A stretch of 64,000 bases of DNA, from NCBI RefSeq assembly GCF_904846715.1, contig NZ_CAJHBU010000006.1:92400-156399 (forward strand). Direction: 5' to 3'. A program made the position numbers and the translations under genes. This document shows, piece after piece, positions 1 through 9,104 of this stretch; positions within the stretch are counted from its first letter, which is position 1, and each line of letters starts with the position of its first letter. The notes beneath the pieces are model-generated. The model made no database searches and was not told where the DNA came from. It saw only the letters and a list, made by a program, of their open reading frames with translations. The stretch is from Psychrobacter vallis. GTDB lineage: Bacteria; Pseudomonadota; Gammaproteobacteria; Pseudomonadales; Moraxellaceae.

Positions 1-86
1 GGCAGACGCCGCGCAAACGCCGTAATGATGCCTATAGCAACCCACTGGCAGACAATGGCATCTGGAAAATTTACCGCAAAAAATAA
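1..86 (+). CDS. 3' end of an unidentified protein (partial)
   Basis: Reading frame 3 stays open from the window edge to a TAA at 84-86 and ends in a basic, hydrophilic tail (NPLADNGIWKIYRKK). The composition looks coding, but frame 1 is also open for a similar distance, so the frame choice is a judgement. The gene ends about 90 bp before the antiporter that follows. Too little is visible to assign a family. Confidence 0.4.
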   Translation, partial: QTPRKRRNDAYSNPLADNGIWKIYRKK

Positions 87-177
87 CTGACGTCGACGCT
101 ATATTATTTTTGCCATAATCGTTTTTGTCATAGTCGCTTTATATTGCTCATTTTATTGCCACCTTTAAGGATACAAG

Positions 178-2070
178 ATGTTCGCTGCCGCCGCCGGCTC
201 ACCAAATTTAATGTTACAAGCTACGATTTTCTTGGGTGCAGCGTTGCTCTTTGTACCCCTTGGCAAGCGTTTTGGTATTGCGACCGTATTGGGCTACCTC
301 ATCACAGGGCTGATACTGGGCCCAAGTGCTTTAGATGTCGCGGGCGATGCTGAGAGCTTATTGCATTTTTCTGAGTTTGGCGTAGTCATGCTGCTGTTCA
401 TCATTGGGCTTGAGCTGCAGCCTTCGAGATTGTGGGCGCTACGCCGTTCGATATTTGTGCTGGGTGGTCTGCAAGTCGGTTTGACTGGCACGCTATTGAT
501 GGGAATTTTGCATCAGTTTTTTGGCTTACAACTGGATACTGCTTTTATCGTAGGCTTTGGCCTTGCGCTCTCCTCCACAGCTTTTGTCCTACAAATAATG
601 ACTGAAAAGCAGCAGCTCTCGAGCACTCATGGGCGTGAAGCTTTCACGATATTACTGTTTCAAGATATTGCTGTCATTCCTTTACTCGCCGTCATTCCCT
701 TCTTGTCAGGCGTGCGTGAACAAACCTATGACTTGATCTATTTTGGCAAAGTTTTTGCCGTTTTTGCCGGACTTATTTTTGCCAGCCGCTATATTATTCG
801 ACCATTTTTTAAATTTGTGGCCTCAAGTGGCGCCTCAGAACTACTGACAGCAGTTGCCTTATTTATCGTCATGGGTGTGTCCATCTTGATGGGGCAAATT
901 GGTTTATCAATGGCATTAGGCGCATTTTTGACCGGCGTCTTGCTTGCGGATTCTGAATACCGCCATGAATTAGAAGCCAGTATCGAGCCTTTCAAAGGAT
1001 TGTTACTGGGTCTATTCTTTATGTCGGTTGGTATGCTCACTGACGTCAAACTCATTTTGTCAGAGCCTGTCTTTATTATTGGCTGTGCGCTGGCCTTGAT
1101 GTTTATTAAGTTTGGCGTTATTGCAGCGATTGCAAAAATATTGGGCAATCGCTGGCCAACCAGTATCAGGCTGGGCGTCACGTTAGCCCAAGGTGGTGAG
1201 TTCGCTTTTGTACTGTTCAGTGTTGCGACCGCTCAGAATGTTCTACGCCCTGAGCTGGCAAATACTCTCAACCTTATCGTAACCATCTCTATGGCGCTCA
1301 CCCCACTGGCGTTTTTATTGTTAGAAAAAGTGGGTGAACCTTTATTTGCCAAAAGCAAACCAAGCCGCGAGTACGATGCCATTCCAGACCACGAGCATCA
1401 GGTGATTATTGCCGGTTTTGGGCGCGTCGGCCAGATTATCGGGCGCGTGCTACGTATGCATAATATCGAATTTACCGCCATTGAGCGTTCTGCCAATCGT
1501 GTCGATTTCGTTCGTAAATTTGGTAACCAAGTTTATTATGGCGATCCAAAGAACCCCGAGATATTACGTGCCGCTGGCATCAGTAAGGCCAAACTCTTTA
1601 TTCTTGCCATTGATGATTTAGAGCGCTCTATCACGACGGCTCAATATTTACGTAAGAATTATCCAGAAATGATCATATTAGCACGTGCTCGTGACCGTCA
1701 ACATTATTACCGTCTACGTGAGGTTGGCGTACGCCATATTTGGCGTGAGACGTATTTATCGTCGTTGGACATGTCGCGTGAATCGCTACAACTGCTCGGT
1801 ATTTCACCAGAAAAGGCACGCGAAACCGTACAAACGTTCCGTGACTATGATGATGATTTGATTGAACGTCAACAAGCTATCTATGACGACGAGGCCAGTA
1901 TGATTGAATCAGCGCAATCGGCGATGGCAGAGCTTGAGAGTTTGTTTGATGAGGATATCGGTAAATCCCGCAAAATGGATTTGAGCGATTTTTATGATGC
2001 CCTAAAAAGCCATGCGACACCCGTTGATGATAAAGACAATGTTAGCACTGATCCTAAAAATTCACCGTAG
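178..2070 (+). CDS. KefB/KefC-type monovalent cation:proton antiporter (CPA2) with RCK domain
   Basis: 630 residues. The first ~380 are a run of hydrophobic segments typical of the CPA2 Na+/H+ exchanger fold, with glycine-rich stretches (GYLITGLILGPSAL near residue 40). A TrkA-N/RCK Rossmann domain starts near residue 408, with the nucleotide-binding GFGRVG at about 413-418. The acidic C-terminal tail is probably disordered. Inner-membrane potassium or sodium efflux coupled to protons is the family role; the exact ion cannot be read from sequence. The ATG follows an AAGGA Shine-Dalgarno. The stop lies 3 bp from the stop of the convergent gene at 2074, leaving no room for a terminator. KefB versus KefC versus a YbaL-like member is not resolvable. 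Confidence 0.85.
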   Translation: MFAAAAGSPNLMLQATIFLGAALLFVPLGKRFGIATVLGYLITGLILGPSALDVAGDAESLLHFSEFGVVMLLFIIGLELQPSRLWALRRSIFVLGGLQVGLTGTLLMGILHQFFGLQLDTAFIVGFGLALSSTAFVLQIMTEKQQLSSTHGREAFTILLFQDIAVIPLLAVIPFLSGVREQTYDLIYFGKVFAVFAGLIFASRYIIRPFFKFVASSGASELLTAVALFIVMGVSILMGQIGLSMALGAFLTGVLLADSEYRHELEASIEPFKGLLLGLFFMSVGMLTDVKLILSEPVFIIGCALALMFIKFGVIAAIAKILGNRWPTSIRLGVTLAQGGEFAFVLFSVATAQNVLRPELANTLNLIVTISMALTPLAFLLLEKVGEPLFAKSKPSREYDAIPDHEHQVIIAGFGRVGQIIGRVLRMHNIEFTAIERSANRVDFVRKFGNQVYYGDPKNPEILRAAGISKAKLFILAIDDLERSITTAQYLRKNYPEMIILARARDRQHYYRLREVGVRHIWRETYLSSLDMSRESLQLLGISPEKARETVQTFRDYDDDLIERQQAIYDDEASMIESAQSAMAELESLFDEDIGKSRKMDLSDFYDALKSHATPVDDKDNVSTDPKNSP

Positions 2071-2073
2071 TGG

Positions 2074-3000
2074 CTAATCTTCATTACAGCTCTCTGGTGC
2101 GAGCTTTTCATTCAGTGAACTCGTACATGACCAATTGTTATTACCTAAATGATAAAAAACCAGTGTCTGATCGTTTAGGTAGCGAATGGGGAACTTGACG
2201 TTCTGAATGGTAGCAATGACAGCACAGTCCGTCTCTGCGACTCCAGCAGCCTTATTGTCAATCTCAATACGCACCTGCTCAGTTTGAGTATTAAACGATA
2301 AGTTGGTCGGACATTGACCAGTTTGCTGATAAATTAATGCGACACGATTTTGGGTTGTTTTGGCAATATCATAAGCATCAAACAACACTTCATTGGCTTT
2401 TGGCTTGGCAATGATGGGTAAAAACTGTACCTTAATCACCATGAGAGCAAAAGCAAAAAAACCAAACCCTAGTGCCAAACCAAACAAGCTCACCCCGCCC
2501 TCTCGACGCAAGTGTGCCTTTTGCTCATTTTCATCTTGCGGATAGTCATTGATAACGTCCGCAATTTCCCGCCGTGCCATCCGATAATAATAAGCGTCTG
2601 TCCAGCGTGCCACCATAAATGACCAAAACAACCAAATAAGTGCGGCAATACCTATCCGCGTGGCCATCTGATACGCATCAGGCACATAAGACATCGCTAA
2701 AAATTCAAATACAACCAACACGATAGCCACATTTAACTGAATAAATGACCACCCTGCCACACTATATACAATCGCATCCATGTAGCGCTTACGATATATC
2801 AGCCACGGAAAGGTGATAAAAAAAGCGGCCCAATGCCAGTTTGGCGACAGATAGCCTTGCTGATCAAATTTCTCAAAGCGTTTCAGATAATAGCGCTGGC
2901 TACGATGACCGACAAACCATTCATCCAGCTGTTTGCGTTTGGCAGGAGTCAGTTGTTCTTGATAAAACGGTGGTGGCGAGTCCGTCTCAATGAATAGCAT
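2074..3000 (-). CDS. Membrane protein: DUF2628-like N-terminus plus type IV pilin-like C-terminal domain
   Basis: 308 residues. Residues ~50-150 carry the aromatic pattern of DUF2628 proteins (NWHWAAFFITFPWLIYRKRYMD, then two to three membrane helices). A further helix at ~200-222 is followed by a ~85-residue soluble domain. That last part resembles the globular half of a type IV pilin: a TGQCP segment, a middle Cys (ETDCAV), and a terminal Cys-bounded loop (WSCTSSL...PESC) like the pilin D-region. There is no prepilin peptidase site, so it should not be a normal pilin. Function unknown; perhaps an inner-membrane protein presenting a pilin fold. No clear Shine-Dalgarno precedes the ATG. Confidence 0.55.
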   Translation of the reverse strand: MLFIETDSPPPFYQEQLTPAKRKQLDEWFVGHRSQRYYLKRFEKFDQQGYLSPNWHWAAFFITFPWLIYRKRYMDAIVYSVAGWSFIQLNVAIVLVVFEFLAMSYVPDAYQMATRIGIAALIWLFWSFMVARWTDAYYYRMARREIADVINDYPQDENEQKAHLRREGGVSLFGLALGFGFFAFALMVIKVQFLPIIAKPKANEVLFDAYDIAKTTQNRVALIYQQTGQCPTNLSFNTQTEQVRIEIDNKAAGVAETDCAVIATIQNVKFPIRYLNDQTLVFYHLGNNNWSCTSSLNEKLAPESCNED

Positions 3001-3090
3001 GGCAGTACGCTCACTTGGTTGTTAGAAAAACACTCTATCAATTCTGATTACATCATAACGCCAAATCCCCTGTATCGCATAGGAAAACAA

Positions 3091-3232
3091 TATAGTCAGG
3101 TCAATATAAAAAAGCGTCAGCGAGGCTGGGATAAACTTTTTGTCGCCTTTGCCGGCGTAGGCACAGCCAGCCCAGCAGGAAAACCACTAAAATAGGATTG
3201 AACATTCACACTTGTATAGATTTGACTTATAA
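3091..3232 (+). repeat. MITE-like intergenic repeat, copy A
   Basis: About 142 bp, starting TATAGTCAGGTC and ending GATTTGACTTATA, so the ends are imperfect inverted repeats. The interior (GCGAGGCTGGGATAAACTTTTT, then GGCACAGCC) matches copies at 31783 and 61777, the reversed copy at 10983, and the fragments at 46199 and 63871. It has no coding capacity. The right end overlaps the likely trmB promoter. Confidence 0.7.
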
Positions 3233-3233
3233 T
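3205..3233 (+). promoter_or_regulatory. Sigma-70-type promoter for trmB, inside repeat copy A
   Basis: TTCACA (3205-3210), a 17-nt spacer, then a perfect TATAAT (3228-3233). Transcription would start near 3240, about 33 nt before the trmB ATG. The -10 box straddles the right terminal repeat of copy A. Predicted from sequence only. Confidence 0.55.
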
Positions 3234-3272
3234 GAGCGAACCTCACCCACTTAATTAAGCCTTATTAATCTT

Positions 3273-4124
3273 ATGAGTCAACATTCTGATATCAATGACA
3301 ATGCCAACAGTACTATTACTGATGAGCAACCCCTTACTCACACCAACGACAATCAGACCGACGAATCTATCGACATTGATACCAGCACCAGCCATGAAAT
3401 AGAGCCTGTCGCTGACAAACACCTACGCATCGTCAATACGTTCATGAAACGGCGTACGCACATGAACAAAAATGCTGAACTGGCACTGACAGATCCAGAG
3501 TTTGCTGAGTACCTAGTCAATAATAGCTTCGGTGATGGCAATCTAGAGGGTATCGACAATTTACGCTCGCTCTTCACTGACAGCCCCAATGGCGCAGATG
3601 CCCCACTGACTTTAGAAATTGGTTTTGGACTGGGTGACTCATTTATTGAGATGGCAGCCGCCGAGCCGACGCGTAATTTTGTGGGTATCGAAGTGCATGA
3701 GCCAGGTATTGGTAAATGTGCTTACATGGCAGGTACGCAAAACCTAACCAATGTCAAAATTATCAACGGTGACGCCATTCAACTGCTTAAACAGTTACCG
3801 GAAAACCACATCGATCGTATTCAACTTTATTTCCCTGACCCGTGGCAGAAAAAACGTCACTATAAGCGCCGTTTCGTCAGCCCTGAGCGGATGACCATCG
3901 TGACTCGTAGCTTAAAACAAGGCGGCTGGTTTCATACCGCAACGGATTGGGAGCATTATGCTTTTTGGATGGTTGAAGTATTAGATGGCTTTGCAGGGTT
4001 AACCAATCAAGCTGGCGCGGGTAACTTTACTGACCGTCCTGACTTTCGTCCAATGACCAAATTTGAGCGTCGTGGTCTCGAGCGTGGACATGGTGTATGG
4101 GATTTAATCTATATTAAAGACTAG
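3273..4124 (+). CDS. trmB: tRNA (guanine-N7-)-methyltransferase
   Basis: 283 residues. Methylates G46 of tRNAs to m7G using S-adenosylmethionine. The SAM-binding motif [10 protein letters not shown] is followed by the family hallmark [14 protein letters not shown], and the end GHGVWDLIY is also typical. The bacterial enzyme is usually about 240 residues; here ~50 extra N-terminal residues are acidic, rich in Asp/Thr/Asn, and look disordered. The core begins near [10 protein letters not shown] (about residue 51). An internal start (the Met in that segment) is possible, but neither ATG has a strong Shine-Dalgarno. Monocistronic: its own promoter upstream, a hairpin terminator downstream. Confidence 0.92.
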   Translation: MSQHSDINDNANSTITDEQPLTHTNDNQTDESIDIDTSTSHEIEPVADKHLRIVNTFMKRRTHMNKNAELALTDPEFAEYLVNNSFGDGNLEGIDNLRSLFTDSPNGADAPLTLEIGFGLGDSFIEMAAAEPTRNFVGIEVHEPGIGKCAYMAGTQNLTNVKIINGDAIQLLKQLPENHIDRIQLYFPDPWQKKRHYKRRFVSPERMTIVTRSLKQGGWFHTATDWEHYAFWMVEVLDGFAGLTNQAGAGNFTDRPDFRPMTKFERRGLERGHGVWDLIYIKD

Positions 4125-4157
4125 CTCTGACAGTTAAATCTCGATAGTTTTTGACAC

Positions 4158-4185
4158 AGCGGCTAAATCATTTGGCCGCTTTTTT
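4158..4185 (+). terminator. Rho-independent terminator after trmB
   Basis: AGCGGC / GCCGCT stem extended by TAAA / TTTG pairing, 3-nt loop, followed by six T residues; 34 bp after the trmB stop. Confidence 0.85.
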
Positions 4186-5192
4186 GTGCTTGCCAACTGA
4201 CCACTTACTGTGTTGCATGCTGCTATTTGGTCATTTCCCTGCTATATCGCTTTATCTAGAAGTTTTAAATATTTTTATTATTAAAAATTCATAAAACGGT
4301 AACATGTGAAACATAGTTATCAATGTAGAATTTTTTGATAAACACATATTTGCAGCAGCGCAAAAAATGCATTATGACCACATCTTTCGATATGCAGTAT
4401 CTACGCAAACATCGATGTAATAAGGGCTTCGTGAGTTCTCCCCATAAGCTGTGGATAACCCTGTGTATAAGTCACTACTTGACAGAGATTTGCCTAGGTA
4501 ACATAAAGGACAAGGTAAAATCGTTCATTTTTTATACAATTTAAAAATCTTTTAAAATCAATGCTTTGATTAGAAAATTCAACCATATGAAATTATTTTT
4601 AATATTTTCTAAAAATAATTTTCTCCTTAAATATGTTTCACAGCAGAAAAATATCAACCTTTTATTTGTTGTGGACAACTTATAAACCTATTGACAACTC
4701 GCATTCACTTCCTGTCCAAAACTACCATTTTCTTTCAATCGTTTAGGCAAATAGTCTTCTTCATACCATGCGACAACCAATGTCGCTTAGCATCGTTCGA
4801 GCCACTATATGGCTCTTGGATTTTGTTATAATTGCCTCATCTAATCAAAAGCGCTACAGAGAATCCATTAAAAAGTAACGAGAATAGTATGCGTTAAGAA
4901 CCACTATAACCATTAATTTTTATGAACTTATTTTTACTTTTATCATGGTTTGATTTTGCTGTATAGTAAAGTGAGCTTTTCAATATTACTGATGATACCA
5001 TCGATATTACCCTCTATTTATTGTATAGCCGACTCACTTTAAGACAGCTATGGTAGTGATAATAGCCATACGCCAATCGTCTCTTGCCCTCTCAGTAGCA
5101 GGGTTGAGCAACTCATTTTAGTCATAAAAGCATTTATTTATAGCATCACAATTAATAGTTCCACATTCATTATCGCAAACAAGGAATCCAGT
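4186..5192. other. Gene-free AT-rich stretch upstream of recA
   Basis: About 1 kb without a convincing gene; the 69-codon open frame at 4335-4544 lacks a ribosome-binding site and family resemblance. Contents I can point to: DnaA-box-like sites (4450-4678), a very AT-rich run at about 4535-4660, a 9-bp inverted repeat (TAAAGTGAG at 4967-4975 with CTCACTTTA at 5033-5041), and a small hairpin GAGCCA/TGGCTC near 4799-4815. The recA promoter must lie at its right end. No CTG-N10-CAG LexA-type box is visible in the last ~250 bp, consistent with the known lack of LexA in Moraxellaceae. Confidence 0.6.
4450..4678. promoter_or_regulatory. Cluster of DnaA-box-like 9-mers next to an AT-rich segment
   Basis: On the minus strand, 4450-4458 is a perfect TTATCCACA and 4462-4470 is TTATACACA (fits TTATNCACA), 12 bp apart in the same orientation. 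4670-4678 is TTGTCCACA (one mismatch). The ~130 bp between is very AT-rich. This resembles a DnaA-binding locus, but oriC in this family is expected next to dnaA, which is not here. Confidence 0.4.
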
Positions 5193-6251
5193 ATGGACGA
5201 CAATAAAGCCAAAGCCCTGAAAGCCGCACTCGGTCAAATCGAAAAGCAGTTTGGTAAAAACACCATTATGCATTTAGGCGACGACTCAGCTATTATGGAT
5301 GTTGATGTGGTATCAACAGGTTCTTTGGGTCTCGACATTGCCCTTGGCATTGGTGGCCTACCGAAAGGCCGTATCGTTGAGATTTACGGCCCTGAGAGCT
5401 CTGGTAAGACCACTATGACTCTACAGGCGATTGCCGAATGTCAAAAACAAGGCGGTACCTGTGCGTTTATTGATGCAGAACATGCACTTGACCCTGTTTA
5501 TGCACGCAAGCTGGGCGTAAATACGGATGAGCTATTGCTTTCTCAACCTGATAATGGTGAGCAAGCGCTTGAGATTACCGACATGTTGGTACGTTCAGGT
5601 GCGATCGATATGATCGTTATCGATTCGGTAGCCGCCTTGACCCCGCGAGCAGAGATTGAAGGTGAGATGGGTGATTCGCATATGGGTCTACAAGCGCGTC
5701 TTATGAGCCAAGCACTACGTAAAATCACCGGTAACGCCAAACGCTCTAACTGTATGGTTGTCTTTATTAACCAAATTCGTATGAAAATCGGTGTTATGTT
5801 CGGTAGCCCTGAGACCACAACAGGTGGTAATGCGCTTAAGTTCTACGCTTCAGTACGTATGGACATCCGCCGTATTGGTGCAGTCAAAAACGGTGATGAA
5901 ATCATCGGTAACCAAACCCGTGTCAAAGTCATCAAAAACAAAATGGCACCACCATTTCGCCAAGCAGAGTTTGAGATTACCTACGGTGAAGGCACCAACC
6001 ATTTGGCTGAAGTCATTGATTTGGGCGTTGAGATTGGCGCGGTTGGCAAGGCCGGCTCTTGGTATAGCTATGGCGATGAGAAAATTGGTCAAGGTAAAGC
6101 CAATTCTGTATTGTTCTTGAAAGAAAACCCTGCTATCGCAAAAGAGATCGAAGATAAAATTCGTGACGAAAAGCTTGGGGTGAAAAAAGAGAGCAAAGCC
6201 AAAGATAGCGAAAAAACCAACGAAGAACTGGTCTCTGAACCTGTACAGTAA
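5193..6251 (+). CDS. recA: Recombinase RecA
   Basis: 352 residues, the usual length. Forms the ATP-dependent filament on single-stranded DNA for strand exchange and repair. The Walker A motif GPESSGKT lies at about 66-73, Walker B is [10 protein letters not shown], and the loops near [32 protein letters not shown] are intact. The C-terminal tail is acidic and lysine-rich as usual. ATG preceded by AAGGA. recX begins 40 bp downstream with no terminator between, so the two are probably co-transcribed. Confidence 0.98.
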   Translation: MDDNKAKALKAALGQIEKQFGKNTIMHLGDDSAIMDVDVVSTGSLGLDIALGIGGLPKGRIVEIYGPESSGKTTMTLQAIAECQKQGGTCAFIDAEHALDPVYARKLGVNTDELLLSQPDNGEQALEITDMLVRSGAIDMIVIDSVAALTPRAEIEGEMGDSHMGLQARLMSQALRKITGNAKRSNCMVVFINQIRMKIGVMFGSPETTTGGNALKFYASVRMDIRRIGAVKNGDEIIGNQTRVKVIKNKMAPPFRQAEFEITYGEGTNHLAEVIDLGVEIGAVGKAGSWYSYGDEKIGQGKANSVLFLKENPAIAKEIEDKIRDEKLGVKKESKAKDSEKTNEELVSEPVQ

Positions 6252-6291
6252 CGGTATCATCATTAACTTTTGTCAATAACCATGATTTACA

Positions 6292-7371
6292 ATGAAAATT
6301 AAAACCTTAGCTGAAATACTCGCTGAATCGGACGCCGACTCAGCGAGTATTGCTGATGCCAAACAAACAAAATCCGCTAAACCCTTATATAAAGACGAAC
6401 CAAAAAAGACCAGAAAACCTAGCAAACGTCCGACTTATTCAGATAAAGACGACTTCATAACCAATGACTCTATAGTCGAGATACCATCGACCTCCGTATT
6501 TTCTTCTAATATAAAAAACCCTGTCAAATCCAAAAAACGTAAAAAACGCTTTCATCCAGCTGCTAACTTTACCGCTGAACCTAGCGATGTGCCTGCTTAT
6601 CAGCCACCTGAAGCACAAAGTATCAAAGAAATGCTGGCAGAAGTAAAAAGCAACATTCATGGTGATGAAGACGATAGCGCCTCCATTACTGATGTCGATT
6701 CATATAAAGAAAGCTCAACGCCAATACCTGCGTTAACAGCGACGGATGACCGTGAATCAGATAGCCAAACCGACAATCTACCAGCCGCACTCAAAGCATA
6801 TTTGCGCACACCCGAACAACGACAGGCCGAGGTCGATGCGATTAAGGCTGAAAGTCGCCTGCGTTGGTTGGCCTTTTACTATTTGTCGCGCCGTGAATAC
6901 GGTAAAGCGGAGCTTAAGCAAAAACTGATCGATAAAGAACAAGACCCAGAAAAGATTGACGCCCTTCTCGACGAGTTTGCAGAAAAAGGCTATCAAAGTG
7001 ATTACCGTACCACTCTCATGCTCATTCGTGAAAATATTCGCAAAGGTCGTGGACGCGGGCGCATCAAGCAAGAGTTTTATCGCAAAAAAATTGCTATGCC
7101 AAGTAATGTCGATGAGCTGATTGATATGGCGAATGCCGAGTCTGATGAATTTAGCGAGTTTGTAGATGACAGCTCAGACAATCTGGTCGACGGTGTCGAT
7201 TGGCTAAAATTGGCAGTCATAGCACGTACCAAAAAGTACGGCGACGACATACCTACTGAGCAAAAAGATAAAGCACGCCAGCTACGGTTTTTACAGTATA
7301 GAGGGTTTAATACCGATATCTGCTTTGCCGCGCTCAACTATACATTAGAGACGTTAGATGAGCGTTTTTAG
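6292..7371 (+). CDS. recX: Regulatory protein RecX with a long N-terminal extension
   Basis: 359 residues, about twice the usual ~150-170. The RecX core begins near residue 185 (RLRWLAFYYLSRREYGKAELKQKL), continues through LLDEFAEKGYQSDYRTTLM, and ends with KARQLRFLQYRGFNTDICFAAL. The first ~180 residues are hydrophilic, rich in Ser, Lys, Asp and Pro, with a basic patch (KSKKRKKRFHP), and look disordered. A further acidic insertion sits at about 275-305 between helical repeats. The family binds RecA filaments and limits their growth. Position directly after recA supports the assignment. Whether the extension binds DNA or is inert is unknown. Confidence 0.85.
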   Translation: MKIKTLAEILAESDADSASIADAKQTKSAKPLYKDEPKKTRKPSKRPTYSDKDDFITNDSIVEIPSTSVFSSNIKNPVKSKKRKKRFHPAANFTAEPSDVPAYQPPEAQSIKEMLAEVKSNIHGDEDDSASITDVDSYKESSTPIPALTATDDRESDSQTDNLPAALKAYLRTPEQRQAEVDAIKAESRLRWLAFYYLSRREYGKAELKQKLIDKEQDPEKIDALLDEFAEKGYQSDYRTTLMLIRENIRKGRGRGRIKQEFYRKKIAMPSNVDELIDMANAESDEFSEFVDDSSDNLVDGVDWLKLAVIARTKKYGDDIPTEQKDKARQLRFLQYRGFNTDICFAALNYTLETLDERF

Positions 7372-7414
7372 GTGACGATCTTTACATTTAAAATTAATTA
7401 CTTTGACTTATTAA

Positions 7415-8872
7415 TCAATAATAACCAAGCACTTTCCACCAAATTAAACCAGCCCCTATCCAAATGACTAAATTGACCACGCTCATAATCGCCCCAATAC
7501 TCCACCATTCTTTTAATGTCACATAGCCCGAGTTAAAAATAACTGGCGCGGTACCAGTCGCATAATGGGTCAGCGTCATCATAATATTTCCTGCTGCGGC
7601 CAAAATTAGCGCATATAACATCGGCGGTGCGCCTAATGTCAGTCCTACTGCATAAAAAGCAGCAAATAAAGCGGTGATATGGGCTGTAGTACTAGCGAAA
7701 AAATAATGAATATATAAATAGACTAAGGTTAAAATAGTGACCGCGCCTATCCAACCTACCCCAGTCGTACCAATCAGAGATTCAATATTACCTGAGAACC
7801 AAGCAATCAAACCAAGCTCATTAAGATAGGCCGCCATCATAATGAGCGCTCCGAACCAAACGATGGTATCCCATGCCGATTTTTCTTTTAGAATATCGTC
7901 CCAAGTCAATACACCCGTCAGTATCAATGTCGTCAAGCCAATAAAAGCGGTCGTAGTCGCATCAACGCTATACTGCTCACCCAAGATTAGTGCAGGAATA
8001 TTTGCCCATAGCAGCAGCATAAGCGCAAACACCCCAAGCATGATTTTTTCTTGAGGGCTTATCTGACCCATTTCTGCCAAATTGTCTTTTGCAAAACCTT
8101 TGGCATCAGGCGTGACTTTGACCTCAGGTGGATAGATCATATAAATGACCAAGGGCATGACGATCAAACACAGCATGCCAGGTATAAACATTGCCACCGC
8201 CCACGTCGTCCATGACAGTTGAATATCACCGCCTGTGGCTTTATTGACCAATTCTACGACCAAAGGGTTGGGAGCAGTAGCTGTAATAAACATGCCAGAG
8301 GTAATGGGATTGGCATGGTAATTGACCATCGCCAAATAACGACCCATTTTTTTTTGAGTGCCGTCCTCTGGGATTGAATGAAAGCTGTGCGCAATGGAGT
8401 TCATAATAGGGTGAATAATCCCACCACCACGGGCCGTATTAGAAGGCGTAATAGGTGCTATCATCAATTCAGCGGCAGTTAGAGAATAAGCAACACCAAT
8501 GGTTTTTTTACCGAAAATAGAAATAAAATAATAAGCAATACGTCGACCCAAGCCAGTTTTGATCAAACCACGAGATATCATCACTGCGATACCAATCAGC
8601 CAAATCAGTGGACTTGAGTAGCTCGATAATGCGTCACTAATGGCTTGTTTTGGGCTGTCACTCGTGACACCAGTAAGCGCCACTAGCGTAACAGCAATGA
8701 TAGCAATTGCCCCAATCGGTAATCCTTTACCTATGATGGCGACGATAGTAGCAATGAATAATGCCAACATGTGCCAAGCGTCAGGCGTGACACCAGTAGG
8801 AACGGGAATAACAAACCAAATTATCAAACCAACGAAGATGGCTATTGCCGCTTGGATAGGCTTAAATGGCAT
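7415..8872 (-). CDS. DASS-family (SLC13) dicarboxylate/anion transporter, CitT-like
   Basis: 485 residues, almost entirely hydrophobic with about 12 or more membrane segments. Family features: NTARGGGIIHPIMNSIA after the first half, TATAPNPLVVELV in the middle, and HYATGTAPVIFNSGYV near the end, as in CitT / 2-oxoglutarate-malate translocators. It likely imports or exchanges a di- or tricarboxylate across the inner membrane; the substrate cannot be told. ATG preceded by AAGGA. Convergent with recX, 44 bp apart, no clear terminator between. It is not next to citrate-lyase or sensor-kinase genes, so a citrate fermentation role is not supported. Confidence 0.8.
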   Translation of the reverse strand: MPFKPIQAAIAIFVGLIIWFVIPVPTGVTPDAWHMLALFIATIVAIIGKGLPIGAIAIIAVTLVALTGVTSDSPKQAISDALSSYSSPLIWLIGIAVMISRGLIKTGLGRRIAYYFISIFGKKTIGVAYSLTAAELMIAPITPSNTARGGGIIHPIMNSIAHSFHSIPEDGTQKKMGRYLAMVNYHANPITSGMFITATAPNPLVVELVNKATGGDIQLSWTTWAVAMFIPGMLCLIVMPLVIYMIYPPEVKVTPDAKGFAKDNLAEMGQISPQEKIMLGVFALMLLLWANIPALILGEQYSVDATTTAFIGLTTLILTGVLTWDDILKEKSAWDTIVWFGALIMMAAYLNELGLIAWFSGNIESLIGTTGVGWIGAVTILTLVYLYIHYFFASTTAHITALFAAFYAVGLTLGAPPMLYALILAAAGNIMMTLTHYATGTAPVIFNSGYVTLKEWWSIGAIMSVVNLVIWIGAGLIWWKVLGYY

Positions 8873-9028
8873 GAGAAGGTATCCTTATAAGATGGCCCTA
8901 GATGAGTTCTATAGTCATCTTATAAGATTTATATAACCGTATCGTTATTGTTCACCATTTTTAACATATCTTTTTAGAAAATAGATAAGACTAGGATATA
9001 TTTAAAGGATTTGTGCGATATCCACAAT

Positions 9029-9062
9029 AAAAAAGAGCACATCATCAGATATGCTCTTTTTT
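9029..9062 (-). terminator. Terminator after the DUF937 gene
   Basis: AAAAGAGCA / TGCTCTTTT 9-bp stem, 12-nt loop, A and T runs on both sides; 43 bp beyond the stop of the minus-strand gene ending at 9105. Symmetric enough to act both ways. Confidence 0.8.
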
Positions 9063-9104
9063 ATCGAATTTTTGATTGATATTGACGCTTTTTAAAATAA
9101 AAAG

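Noticed and set aside
4335..4544. 69-codon open frame in the recA upstream gap
   Set aside because: No ribosome site, no family resemblance, and it overlaps the DnaA-box-like sites and AT-rich DNA.
4450..4678. Chromosomal origin (oriC) at the DnaA-box-like cluster
   Set aside because: Only three sites, no GATC clustering seen, and no dnaA, dnaN, rpmH or gidA nearby. Kept as a DnaA-type locus only.
4900..5192. LexA (SOS) box upstream of recA
   Set aside because: No CTG-N10-CAG pattern found, in line with the lack of LexA in this family.
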